Notes: a model not told the origin generated them from the sequence alone. 29,712 nt of DNA from JBEVEP01 sp040512755 (GCA_040512755.1 JBEVEP010000073.1:1-29712); one strand, 5' to 3'. Numbered from the stretch's first letter, positions 6,694 to 14,724 are shown. Translations and numbers: made by a program.

Positions 6694-8144
6694 TAGCGGT
6701 CGAGCCTCTCCAGGAACCACTGGGTCAGCCTGATCCAGACTTCGTCCTTCTCGCCTGAATCCTCCCAGCCATGGTCGAGGTTCGGATTGTCGTTGACTTC
6801 GATGACATAGACCCCGTCGGGCGTCTCCTTGAGATCGACGCCGTAAAGGCCGTCGCCGATGCAACGCGCCGCGCGCACGGCGGTCTCGACGACATGGCTT
6901 GGCGCATCCTTCAGCGTGAACGTCTTGAGGCCCCCTTGGTCCGGCTTGCCGGATGCCTTGTGGTTGACGATCTGCCAGTGCTTCTTGGCCATGAGGTACT
7001 GGACAGCGAACAGCGGTTCGCCGCCGAGCACGCCTATACGCCAGTCATAGTCCGTCGGCACATACTTCTGCGCGATCAGGAGATCGGAATCCTCAAGCCA
7101 CTGGGTCGCCAAAGTCTTCAGTTCCGCCAGGTTGCAGGCCTTCTTCACGCCGCGGGAGAAAGCGCTGTCCGGTATTTTCAGAACGAGCGGAAAGCCGAGT
7201 GTCTGCGCCGCAACGTCGAGATCGGCCGGCCCGGCGATCATCACGGTCGGCGGAACCGGCACCTTGTTATAGGTCATCAGTTCGTTCAGGTAGACCTTGT
7301 TCGTGCAGCGGATCATCGACAGAGGATCGTCGATGACCGGCATGCCCTCCTGCTGCGCGCGCCGGGCGAAGCGGTAGGTGTGGTTGGAGATCGACGTTGT
7401 CTCGCGGATGAACAGCGCGTCGTAGTTGGCGAGCCTTGCCAGATCTTTCTTTGTGATCGGCTCAACCTCCACGCCCATCTTCTCGGCAATCCTCGCCCAA
7501 TACCTTAGCGATGAAATTTCCGACGGCGGCAGTTCCTCATGCGGGTCGACAAGCGTCGCGAACGTGTATCGGGAGGGCGTCCTCGTCTTGGTGTCGCGCC
7601 ATTCGCGGCTCGTGTAGGTCTCCAGGCATTCGAGGAAGCGCTTTTCTTCCTCGTCGCTCATGCGCGCCAGCGGCAGAAAACCGATCTTGCGGATCGATGC
7701 CCATTCGCCTTCCCGGATCACCACTTCGAGCGCGGGCGCGCGGAACCAGTCGAACAGGAGTTTTGCGAAACGGTCCCATGCCCTGGAAGGGCCGATGCCG
7801 AAAAATACCGAAACCTTCGATGGGAAGGCTCCGCCAAGGTCCTTCCGGCATTTGTTGAGCGCCACTTCGAGCTCGGGAAGCGCGTGCTCGTAGAGCTTCC
7901 GTTCGGAAAGGTCGATCATCGTTTCGACGGTCGGAATGACCTTGTGGCCGCGCGAACTCGCCAGCAGCGACGCATAGTAGCCGCGCGACTGATAGCTGTA
8001 GCGGCTGGAGAGATTGATCACCTTCGGCCGCTGCCCGCGAAACAGTACGGGATGCGCGAGGTAATCGCGGTTGGTGATGATCTTGTGCGGCGTCGCGAAC
8101 GGATCGATATCGTTCTGCCGACCTGTAAGAATGACCCACGTCAT
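6693..8144 (-). CDS. RLAN-domain RimK-like ATP-grasp ligase
   Basis: This 483-residue protein has an N-terminal RLAN-type region (about 1-230, including INLSSRYSYQSRGYYASLLA) and a C-terminal RimK-like ATP-grasp domain. ATP-grasp features are LKIPDSAFSRGV (322-333, Lys and Gly-rich loop), the YGVDLKE strand (434-440), and EVNDNPNLDHG (449-459, metal-binding Glu and Asn). Such enzymes use ATP to join a carboxylate to an amine, usually adding an amino acid to a peptide, protein or small molecule. The substrate is unknown. A GNAT acetyltransferase lies 140 bases upstream on the same strand. GGAAAG stands 11 bases before the ATG. Its stop codon overlaps a palindromic element. Confidence 0.85.
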   Translation of the reverse strand: MTWVILTGRQNDIDPFATPHKIITNRDYLAHPVLFRGQRPKVINLSSRYSYQSRGYYASLLASSRGHKVIPTVETMIDLSERKLYEHALPELEVALNKCRKDLGGAFPSKVSVFFGIGPSRAWDRFAKLLFDWFRAPALEVVIREGEWASIRKIGFLPLARMSDEEEKRFLECLETYTSREWRDTKTRTPSRYTFATLVDPHEELPPSEISSLRYWARIAEKMGVEVEPITKKDLARLANYDALFIRETTSISNHTYRFARRAQQEGMPVIDDPLSMIRCTNKVYLNELMTYNKVPVPPTVMIAGPADLDVAAQTLGFPLVLKIPDSAFSRGVKKACNLAELKTLATQWLEDSDLLIAQKYVPTDYDWRIGVLGGEPLFAVQYLMAKKHWQIVNHKASGKPDQGGLKTFTLKDAPSHVVETAVRAARCIGDGLYGVDLKETPDGVYVIEVNDNPNLDHGWEDSGEKDEVWIRLTQWFLERLDR

Positions 8145-8284
8145 CGTGTCAAACGCTTTCCATGGATTTTGATGGCGCGACTGATACGGGGGTACATCGT
8201 GCCTGTGCCTTCAGGCCGGATAAAAAATGAGTCGGCCTTCCGCGTCGAGCGCCGTTTGAAGCGGATCAACGCTATCCCCGCGCT

Positions 8285-8794
8285 TCATGCCGTCTTGCGC
8301 TTCGCGTGGAGCGGCGTGCCGGCATCTGCTTCCGCCGCGTGAAGCTGTTTCTGATACCGAAAGGCGGTCGCCCCATCGGCATAGTAGCCGGGCACTTCGC
8401 CAATGCGGTGGTAACCATTCCTTTCGTAGAGCTCGCGCGCGCGGTCATTGTCCGCCCTCACCTCGAGGCGCAGCGACGCACAGCCCCGGCCTATGGCCGC
8501 CCGCTCGGCTGCATCAAGAAGCGCCCTGCCATAGCCATTGCGCTCCCCGCCGGGGGCAGCGGCGATCGAATAGAGCCGCGCAGTCCCGCTTCCCCGCCGG
8601 AACAGCACGACGCAATAGGCCGCAAGCCTGCTCGCCGCTTCGGCGACCAACACGGCTGCCGTATCGGCGCGGACGAAGCGGCGGAACGCACGTCGCGACA
8701 TGCGGTCGGTTTCGAACACCGCATTTTCAATCGCGGTCAGAGCGTCGATGTCTGACGCAGTAGCCCTTCGGATATCAGCTGGCACGATGCTCAA
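8285..8794 (-). CDS. GNAT family N-acetyltransferase
   Basis: This 169-residue protein is a GNAT domain: IRRATASDIDALTAIE at the N-terminus, the acetyl-CoA-binding motif A with ERNGYGRALLDAAERAA, and motif B with LEVRADNDRARELYERNGYHRIG. It transfers an acetyl group from acetyl-CoA to an unknown amine. The start is uncertain: TTG at 8794 or GTG at 8785, neither with a strong Shine-Dalgarno. Genes for RLAN ATP-grasp ligases and GNAT enzymes are known to cluster, so acetylation of the ligase substrate or product is a reasonable inference. The layout would also resemble a generic RimI-like protein. Confidence 0.82.
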   Translation of the reverse strand: MSIVPADIRRATASDIDALTAIENAVFETDRMSRRAFRRFVRADTAAVLVAEAASRLAAYCVVLFRRGSGTARLYSIAAAPGGERNGYGRALLDAAERAAIGRGCASLRLEVRADNDRARELYERNGYHRIGEVPGYYADGATAFRYQKQLHAAEADAGTPLHAKRKTA

Positions 8795-8970
8795 GAGGGA
8801 AAAAGGCCTTTGTCATGACGATGGACGCAATGTTCCTGCTATCCATCGGCATGGCTTCGCTCCCGGGTTTGGCCGAATTGTGACTGCCCCGGAGGAGCTT
8901 TTTACATCAATGGAAACAGCTTTCCGGCGATTGCTCTAGCCCTAGCTTCGATGAAGGGCGCGACGTCTTC
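8795..8970. other. intergenic region upstream of the GNAT gene
   Basis: With the RIME-like repeat this fills the gene-free interval 8795-9195. It should hold the minus-strand promoter of the GNAT gene, but I see no convincing -35/-10 pair. Two CTAG tetramers lie close together near 8935-8945. No small gene is supported. Confidence 0.35.
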
Positions 8971-9184
8971 CCCTTCTCCCCCTGTGGGAGAAGGTGGATC
9001 GGCGCGCAGCGCCGAGACGGATGGGGGGTGTTGGCCGGAGTGCGACGCTGGTAAAAGTGCTGTTAAATCAAGCGTTTGGCTCGCGCAGTTCTGAAGGGTC
9101 GCATTTTCTTCCAGCCACCCCTCATCCGACCTCGCCTGCGCTTCGCTCCGGCTCGGCCACCTTCTCCCACAGGGGGAGAAGGGA
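8971..9184. repeat. RIME-like intergenic mosaic repeat, copy 2
   Basis: The outer arms CCCTTCTCCCCCTGTGGGAG and its complement before 9184 bracket inner arms GAAGGTGG, CGGATG and CATCCG, CCACCTTC. The arrangement, orientation and parts of the central ~100 bases match the copy at 2698-2897, so the two are homologous along their length and not merely similar at the arms. The right end reaches to within 12 bases of the anti-sigma gene stop. It is non-coding. Confidence 0.82.
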
Positions 9185-9195
9185 AGCGCGATGGT

Positions 9196-9990
9196 CTACC
9201 CCGTAGCCCCGTCGAGCAGCTGCCGGTACGCCGAATTGGTGATATCGAGCAGGGTTTTTTCCGGTATGGCGCCAGCGACCGCGTAACAGAACCCGCCGTC
9301 GAGCCAATAGAAGGCGCGAGCGCCGTCTTCCTCGTAAAGCCTGAAGCCGGTTTCGGCCTTTCCGGTATCGGGAGTCACGTAGAGGGAAACGCGCATACCC
9401 TGACGATCCTGGTACATGAATTGCGCTGCCGGCTTTTCGGCCGCCGGGAGCAAACGTCCGCCGACAAGCTGGAAGCCTTCCGTGGAGAGATCGGGGGCGA
9501 CCAATGGCGTACCGACGCGCTTGGAGAGCCAGCCGACAAGGTGGTCCTTCTGGTCGGCGCCCACCTCGACGACATGCAGTTTTTCCGCCGAGTACATGAC
9601 ATGCGCCTGAAGCGCGCGCTCAATGATGGCAGCGTCGCGGCCTTGCTCGATCTGCTGACGAGAGACGCCCGCATAGTAGCCGAGTGCCGCACTCGCAAGG
9701 ACGAGACTGGCTGCGAGCGCCGGCTTCCAGGGGATCCGCGCCATCAGACCTGCGGGCGCCACGGGCGATCCTTCGGCAATTGTCTTTGCAAGACGGTCCG
9801 GGACGGGCTCCTTGAGAACCGGCTCGAAGACGCTCTGAAGACGCGCGCGGTCGGCGGCGAAACGCAGGCTCATCGCCTTCATCTCAGGGTTCGCGGCGAG
9901 CCAGACCTCATAGCTCTCGCGGTCCTCGGCCGACAGTTCGCCATCAAGCGCCATGTGGATATCGCGGATGGTATAGTCGCGGCGGGTCAT
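9196..9990 (-). CDS. membrane-anchored anti-sigma factor
   Basis: This 264-residue protein has an N-terminal cytoplasmic domain (about 1-85, IRDIHMALDGELSAEDRESYEVWLAANPE) typical of anti-sigma factors. One membrane segment follows (about 88-108, PWKPALAASLVLASAALGYY), then a periplasmic domain of about 150 residues. The zinc-binding HxxxCxxC of ZAS anti-sigma factors is absent. It overlaps the upstream ECF sigma gene by 4 bases (ATGA), the usual layout for a sigma/anti-sigma pair. The expected role is to hold the sigma factor inactive at the membrane until an envelope signal arrives; the signal is unknown. Confidence 0.85.
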   Translation of the reverse strand: MTRRDYTIRDIHMALDGELSAEDRESYEVWLAANPEMKAMSLRFAADRARLQSVFEPVLKEPVPDRLAKTIAEGSPVAPAGLMARIPWKPALAASLVLASAALGYYAGVSRQQIEQGRDAAIIERALQAHVMYSAEKLHVVEVGADQKDHLVGWLSKRVGTPLVAPDLSTEGFQLVGGRLLPAAEKPAAQFMYQDRQGMRVSLYVTPDTGKAETGFRLYEEDGARAFYWLDGGFCYAVAGAIPEKTLLDITNSAYRQLLDGATG

Positions 9991-10505
9991 TTCTCGACGA
10001 TCCTGATCGTTCGCCGCCTGGCGGCATCATCGAGAAGGGCGCGAAGATCATCCCGCCCGCGTGCAATTCGTGACATGAGTGTCCCCGCCGGAATGCCTAG
10101 TATGTTTGCTGCCTCCGCGTAGGAGAAACCTTCCACCGCGACCAGCGTGATTGCGGCGCGCCGCTCGGGGCTGATGGCATCCAGCGCATCCAGGATATCC
10201 CGCACGGCAAAGCTGTCATGCTGCGGGGCCGGTATCGCAATGGCCTCGGCGGCCTCCTGCGGCAGCGCTGAATCCTTGCCACGGCGGCTAACCTTGCGCA
10301 TCTGATCGACAAACAGGTGGTGCATGATGGTGAACAGCCAGCGGCGCGGATTTTCTCCGGTGCGCCAGTTGTCGAGCCGCGTGAGCGCGCGCTCAAGACT
10401 GTCCTGGACAAGATCGTCAGCCGCATCCCTGTCGCGCAGAAGAGCGCGAGCATAGCGGCGCAGCCGGGGGATTTCTGCAAGTATGGCCGTCTTCTTCTCG
10501 TCCAT
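9987..10505 (-). CDS. ECF-type RNA polymerase sigma factor
   Basis: This 172-residue protein has region 2 (about 10-75, with RDRDAADDLVQDSLERALTR and PRRWLFTIMHHLFVDQMRK). Region 4 follows (about 110-160, ERRAAITLVAVEGFSYAEAANILGIPAGTLMSRIARGR), containing the helix-turn-helix for the -35 element. Regions 1.1 and 3 are absent, so it is an ECF sigma factor of usual length. GGCGGAG precedes the ATG closely. The anti-sigma gene overlaps its 3' end. ECF genes often drive their own promoter; I could not identify such a site with confidence in 10506-10700. Confidence 0.92.
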   Translation of the reverse strand: MDEKKTAILAEIPRLRRYARALLRDRDAADDLVQDSLERALTRLDNWRTGENPRRWLFTIMHHLFVDQMRKVSRRGKDSALPQEAAEAIAIPAPQHDSFAVRDILDALDAISPERRAAITLVAVEGFSYAEAANILGIPAGTLMSRIARGRDDLRALLDDAARRRTIRIVEK

Positions 10506-10733
10506 TGGCTCCGCCGGCGCTCAATCCTGATTGCGACGCCCGGTCGATTGAACTCCCGAAACCAACCTCACACAAGCGTCCTGATGGACGTTGCCGAGGC
10601 GCTTCCGCCTGTGAAGGCGTTCAAATGCATAACGATTTGTGCGACGGCTTAATTCCTGTCTCCATCAACGAAATTGAACGAGCCATCGAACCAATTCATT
10701 TTTATCTGCATCTCAGATGGACTATGGATTAGC

Positions 10734-10758
10734 GTGTATCTACAACTTGTATCTACAC
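10734..10758 (+). promoter_or_regulatory. candidate operator upstream of the MFS transporter
   Basis: The nonamer GTATCTACA occurs twice, 13 bases apart, in a 25-base block whose ends are GTGTA and TACAC and whose centre is CAA-C-TTG. It is therefore a direct repeat inside a partial palindrome, a common layout for a regulator-binding site. It ends 12 bases before the chosen ATG at 10771. The regulator is unknown. Confidence 0.35.
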
Positions 10759-10770
10759 GGAGAGCCTGCC

Positions 10771-12009
10771 ATGTCGACCGCATCGTCAACTGCACGTCCG
10801 GCCTCGGTCCTGCCCTGGCTAATGATTGCTTGCGGTTGCGTGATTGCCGCCCTGACTTTCGGGCCGCGTTCGGCGATGGGCTTTTTCCAACTGCCGATGC
10901 TTGCGGAAAAGGGTTGGGACCGGACCACATTCGGCCTGGCCATGGCGCTGCAGAACCTCTTCTGGGGTGCGGGGCTGCCATTCTTCGGCGCGATCGCCGA
11001 CCGGTACGGGACCTGGCGCGTCCTGGCGCTGGCAGGCGTCCTCTACTCCGCCGGCCTTCTGATGATGGCGAACGCCACGAGCCCGGCAATGCTGCATATC
11101 GGCGGAGGCGTTCTTGTCGGCCTTGGCGTGGCGGCTGGCGGCTTCGGCATCGTGCTTGCGGCATTCGCCCGCCACGTCCCGGCCGAGCGCCGCAGCTACG
11201 TGTTCGGCATCGGTACTGCCGCCGGCTCGGCGGGCATGTTCATTTTTGCGCCGATCAGCCAGGGGCTGATCAATGCCTATGGGTGGTCCGACACGCTGAT
11301 CCTGATGAGCGCGGCGATGCTGGTCATCCCGGTGCTTGCAATTCCGCTCGCCGGCAACGCGAAGAGCGGATCGGTATTGATGGCCGACGTCGAGCAGTCC
11401 GTCGGCGCGGCATTGCGCGAGGCATTCGGCCACCAAAGCTTCCTGCTGCTGACATCCGGATTTTTCGTGTGCGGCTTCCAGGTGGCTTTCATCACGGCGC
11501 ACTTCCCGGCCTATATCGGCGATATCGGGATCGATGCGCGCTACGCGGTGATAGCCCTGGCGCTGATCGGTTTCTTCAACATCATCGGGTCGCTAGCATC
11601 CGGCGTAATCGGGCAGCATTACTCCAAGCCGATCTTCCTGGCATGGATCTATCTCGGCCGCTCAGTGGTCGTCACCGCGTTTCTGCTGCTGCCGCCGACG
11701 CCTGCCAGCGTTATCATTTTCGCAATCGCGATGGGATTGCTTTGGCTTTCGACCGTGCCTCCAACCAACGCGCTGGTGGCGATCATGTTCGGCACACGCC
11801 ACCTTGGCCTTCTCGGCGGCGTCGTGTTCTTCTCGCACCAGATCGGCTCGTTCCTCGGCGTCTGGCTGGGCGGCTATCTCTACGACCGTCTCGGTTCCTA
11901 TGACCCCGTTTGGTGGCTGGGCGTTGCGCTGGGCGTGTTCGCTGCAATCGTCCACTGGCCAATCGCAGAGCGGCCGGTCCATCGACCGGCGTTGGCCGCC
12001 GCCGAGTAG
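10771..12009 (+). CDS. MFS transporter
   Basis: This 412-residue protein has about twelve hydrophobic segments in two halves with a central hydrophilic loop (near KSGSVLMADVEQSVGAALRE). The loop 2-3 motif of the major facilitator superfamily appears as GAIADRYGTWRVL. The start at 10771 (MSTASSTARP) is preceded by GGAGAG; an upstream in-frame ATG at 10717 would add 18 hydrophilic residues and has no comparable ribosome site. Overall it resembles anion/monocarboxylate-type MFS proteins, but the substrate cannot be read. It is divergent from the ECF sigma gene and convergent with recO, so it is probably transcribed alone. Confidence 0.87.
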   Translation: MSTASSTARPASVLPWLMIACGCVIAALTFGPRSAMGFFQLPMLAEKGWDRTTFGLAMALQNLFWGAGLPFFGAIADRYGTWRVLALAGVLYSAGLLMMANATSPAMLHIGGGVLVGLGVAAGGFGIVLAAFARHVPAERRSYVFGIGTAAGSAGMFIFAPISQGLINAYGWSDTLILMSAAMLVIPVLAIPLAGNAKSGSVLMADVEQSVGAALREAFGHQSFLLLTSGFFVCGFQVAFITAHFPAYIGDIGIDARYAVIALALIGFFNIIGSLASGVIGQHYSKPIFLAWIYLGRSVVVTAFLLLPPTPASVIIFAIAMGLLWLSTVPPTNALVAIMFGTRHLGLLGGVVFFSHQIGSFLGVWLGGYLYDRLGSYDPVWWLGVALGVFAAIVHWPIAERPVHRPALAAAE

Positions 12010-12020
12010 TGCGCAGCTGC

Positions 12021-12782
12021 TCAAGTTGTCGTTTCGCGGTCGTTGGGCAATCCGGCGGCGAGGCTCTTGCGCAGTGCGTTGATGAAGCCATGCCGCTCAT
12101 CGGGCTCCCGCAGCCCGCGCGGCTCATACACGTGGCGGGTGAAGAAAAAGCCCGCCAGCCTGTAGGCATCCTCGACATCGGCCGGGCTTGCACGCAGGCT
12201 TGACCCGCGCAAGAGGAAGGCCGGCAATGGCAGCATTTTTTCCTGCCATGGCGCGCCTGCCGCGCGTGAAACGGCGCGACCGGATTTCGGGGAAACATAC
12301 GCAAGATCATCGCGCTCGCCCGTTGCCGCGCATGCGGAAAGGTCGAGTCCGAAGCCCAATTCGTCGAGGATCAGGAGTTCGAAGCGAACCACCAGTTCCG
12401 CCGCCGCGGCGGGGTCATCCAGATTGCCGATCATTAGGGCTAGTGTTTCGAATAGGCCTGAATGCGGGTCGCGCTCGGGCAACAGCCGCAGATGCGCGGC
12501 AATCGTCTGAAGGCCGTAGACTGCGACCGCGCTGTCGAACAAGCGGGCGGCGTTGAGTTCCAGAGGCTCGACAACAAAGGTGCCGAGATGCTCGTCGAGA
12601 CGCGCGCGCCACGTGACTTCCACCCGGTTTCCAGGTTGGAGCACGGGCTGCAACTTGCGGGAACGGCCGCCGCGGACTAGGCCGAGATGACGGCCATGCT
12701 CCCGCGTCATCACCTCGGCTATGGCCGCGGTTTCGCCATGCCTGCGGATGCCCAGGATTATTCCTTCGTCGCGCCATTCCAT
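12021..12782 (-). CDS. recO: DNA repair protein RecO
   Basis: This 253-residue protein begins MEWRDEGIILGIRRHGETAAIAEVMT, the typical N-terminal OB-fold of alphaproteobacterial RecO. GRHLGLVRGGRSRKLQPVLQPGN and the helical C-terminal part with ELLILDELGFGLDLSACAATG follow. RecO works with RecR to load RecA on SSB-coated single-stranded DNA. I moved the start from an upstream in-frame ATG (12818) to 12782 because the family begins at MEWRDE. In related bacteria recO sits directly after rnc-era. Here two other genes and a palindromic element separate it from era, so it should need its own promoter. Confidence 0.92.
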   Translation of the reverse strand: MEWRDEGIILGIRRHGETAAIAEVMTREHGRHLGLVRGGRSRKLQPVLQPGNRVEVTWRARLDEHLGTFVVEPLELNAARLFDSAVAVYGLQTIAAHLRLLPERDPHSGLFETLALMIGNLDDPAAAAELVVRFELLILDELGFGLDLSACAATGERDDLAYVSPKSGRAVSRAAGAPWQEKMLPLPAFLLRGSSLRASPADVEDAYRLAGFFFTRHVYEPRGLREPDERHGFINALRKSLAAGLPNDRETTT

Positions 12783-12856
12783 CCGGCGAGCCTTCCACGC
12801 CTTCAGCTGCGAAATCAAGAATAAGCGTGTTTCGCAGCCGAATTGGTAACTGGCTA

Positions 12857-12999
12857 GGGCCTGTTGATATTCACGCCATGACAGCCTGCAAATGGCGGTT
12901 TTCTGCGCTTCCGTTGCTCACGTACCAGAACGTACGCTCCGCTACGGTTCTCGAAACCCACCATTTTCGGCTCGCCATGACATGAATCTCAACAGACCC
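12857..12999. mobile_element. 143-bp TA-flanked palindromic MITE-like element
   Basis: The left end GGGCCTGTTGATATTCACG and the right end, read on the other strand as GGGTCTGTTGAGATTCATG, form an inverted repeat of about 30 bases. Internal complementary blocks include CAGCC/GGCT and AAATGG/CCATTT. TA flanks at 12855-12856 and 13000-13001 sit in CTAG. There is no ORF of note. The right edge supplies the G of the TAG stop of the methyltransferase gene. I recognise this sequence pattern as repeated in Mesorhizobium-type genomes. Confidence 0.65.
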
Positions 13000-13658
13000 T
13001 AGTAGAGCCCAGGGATCAATCGCCAGGTACGGCTGCGATAGGCCTCATACTCGTCGCCGAATTGCGAATGCAGGAGCCGCTCTTCAGAGTTTATTCGTGC
13101 GATGAGCGGCGGGACCAAGAGTAGCACAAGCAGCACGCCTACAACCGAGCGAAAAGCGAGCGCCCATCCCAGCGAACTGATCAGCAGACCCAGATAGCTT
13201 GGGTTTCGAATGACCCCATACACGCCGCTTGTCACAAGCGTATGCCCCGGCTGGATGGCGACCAGACCGCTGAAACGGCGGCCGAGCACAAAGACCGGCC
13301 AGAGCCGCAACGCGCCACCCGCAGCGAAGAGGACGACGCCGAGCCAGCGAATGGCCTCTCCGTCGATAGTCCAGAAGTCAATCCGGTCTGTGTAGGCTGG
13401 CAGCCAGGCGCTCAGAATTCCGATAATGCCAAACACGACGAGGACCCAGCGGTTGGCGCGATCTTCACGTTCGCCGGGGCTGAGATTGCCACCGCTGAAG
13501 AGCGCAACGCCGGCCAAAATCAGCCCGATGACGGTGATCGCGATGAGAGGCCGATGGGAAAAGAAAGCGGCAAACCCGCCCGCACCGAGGATGGCGAGAC
13601 CGAAATAAAGAAGACTCCCCACAATGCTGGTGAAGACGATCGTAGGTGTAGGTGTCAT
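12999..13658 (-). CDS. isoprenylcysteine carboxyl methyltransferase-like membrane protein
   Basis: This 219-residue integral membrane protein has about five hydrophobic segments. The ICMT/PEMT-type C-terminal signature is present: GHTLVTSGVYGVIRNPSYLG, then INSEERLLHSQFGDEYEAYRSRTWRLIPGLY. These residues bind S-adenosylmethionine at the membrane face in characterised relatives. Bacterial members methylate unknown lipids or small molecules, so the substrate is open. The start ATG at 13658 is divergent from the MarR-GNAT gene; a perfect palindrome lies 35 bases upstream. The stop codon overlaps a palindromic element. Confidence 0.82.
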   Translation of the reverse strand: MTPTPTIVFTSIVGSLLYFGLAILGAGGFAAFFSHRPLIAITVIGLILAGVALFSGGNLSPGEREDRANRWVLVVFGIIGILSAWLPAYTDRIDFWTIDGEAIRWLGVVLFAAGGALRLWPVFVLGRRFSGLVAIQPGHTLVTSGVYGVIRNPSYLGLLISSLGWALAFRSVVGVLLVLLLVPPLIARINSEERLLHSQFGDEYEAYRSRTWRLIPGLY

Positions 13659-13692
13659 GGCAGTTTGTACGGCACTTTAGAGCAGCGGATCT

Positions 13693-13711
13693 CTCCCATG
13701 CAGCATGGGAG
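13693..13711. promoter_or_regulatory. perfect 19-bp palindrome between divergent genes
   Basis: CTCCCATG-CAG-CATGGGAG is a perfect inverted repeat with 8-base arms in the space between the methyltransferase (start 13658, minus) and the MarR-GNAT gene (start 13824, plus). No U-tract follows on either strand, so an operator or a dispersed palindrome is more likely than a terminator. Confidence 0.4.
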
Positions 13712-13806
13712 TTGCCGCACGGGTTTCGCGTCAGCGCGCGAGCCTTCACGAATCTAGGCGGGAATTCAGGCATGGCAAGATCGGGACCTTGTGCTGCGAG
13801 AATTAT

Positions 13807-13820
13807 CTGACTAAAGTCAG
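13807..13820 (+). promoter_or_regulatory. candidate MarR operator overlapping the translation start region
   Basis: CTGACT-AA-AGTCAG is a perfect palindrome ending 3 bases before the ATG at 13824 of the MarR-type regulator. MarR proteins commonly bind such sites in their own promoter. Its position would block ribosome or polymerase access, and there is little room for a normal Shine-Dalgarno. Confidence 0.5.
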
Positions 13821-13823
13821 AGA

Positions 13824-14711
13824 ATGGATCATTCCGAGATCGAACGCGTCCGCAGCTTCAACCGTCTGGTGACGCTGCGCACCGGCGCGCTCAACGGCAG
13901 TTATCTCGGCCGTGGGCGGTCGCTCGGTCAGGCGCGCCTGCTGTTCGAGATCGGCTCGAACGGAGGCGAACTGCGCCGGCTTCGCGAGCGGCTGGGGCTG
14001 GATTCGGGCTATTTGAGCCGCCTTCTGAAATCGCTTGCCACGCAAGGCCTCGTCGTCATTGTCGACGATCCCGCCGACCGCCGGCGACGTCATGTGATGC
14101 TCACCAAGAAGGGGCAGGCCGAATATGCGGCCTATGACGCGCTTTCGGACGAGCTTGCCAAAACCATTTTAGATCCCCTGAGCGCGGCCCAGCGCAGTCG
14201 CCTGCTTGCGGCAATGGCGGAAGTTGAGAGGCTGATGACCGCAGGCTTGGTGACCATCGAGAAAGAGCCTGCCGACAGTCAGGATGCGGTGTATTGTCTT
14301 GATGCGTACTTCCGCGAACTGGACGAACGGTTCGAAACGGGCTTCGATCGTGCCAAAGGCGCCCCCGAGGCCGCTGCACCAGACGGCTCCGGCTGCTTCA
14401 TGCTTGCCCGTCTCGAGGGCCGGCCGGTTGGCTGCGGCGTCCTGAAGGCGCTCGATCCTGGCACGGCTGAGATCAAACGCATGTGGGTTGCGCCCGACGT
14501 CAGATGCCTAGGACTGTCGCGCCGGCTTTTGGAGGCGCTGGAGGCGCATGCGCTTCGGTCAGGCTTCACGCGCATCCGCCTCGATACGAACCGTGTTCTG
14601 ACGCAGGCGCAAGCCCTCTATCGGAAGGCGGGCTACCGCGAGATCGCGCGCTACAACGACAACCCGTATGCGCATCTGTGGTTCGAGAAAGATCTCGATG
14701 CTGTGGCCTGA
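13824..14711 (+). CDS. MarR-type regulator fused to a GNAT acetyltransferase
   Basis: This 295-residue protein has a MarR winged helix-turn-helix at about 1-145 (GGELRRLRERLGLDSGYLSR recognition region; wing with DDPADRRRRHVMLTKKG). A GNAT domain follows at about 150-290 (IKRMWVAPDVRCLGLSRRLL acetyl-CoA motif; RLDTNRVLTQAQALYRKAGY). This fusion is a known arrangement in bacteria; the GNAT part may sense or modify a small amine. A palindrome abuts the start and may be its operator. The gene lies between era and recO on the opposite strand, with its 3' end 13 bases from the end of era. Confidence 0.88.
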   Translation: MDHSEIERVRSFNRLVTLRTGALNGSYLGRGRSLGQARLLFEIGSNGGELRRLRERLGLDSGYLSRLLKSLATQGLVVIVDDPADRRRRHVMLTKKGQAEYAAYDALSDELAKTILDPLSAAQRSRLLAAMAEVERLMTAGLVTIEKEPADSQDAVYCLDAYFRELDERFETGFDRAKGAPEAAAPDGSGCFMLARLEGRPVGCGVLKALDPGTAEIKRMWVAPDVRCLGLSRRLLEALEAHALRSGFTRIRLDTNRVLTQAQALYRKAGYREIARYNDNPYAHLWFEKDLDAVA

Positions 14712-14724
14712 CCCGACCGGATAG

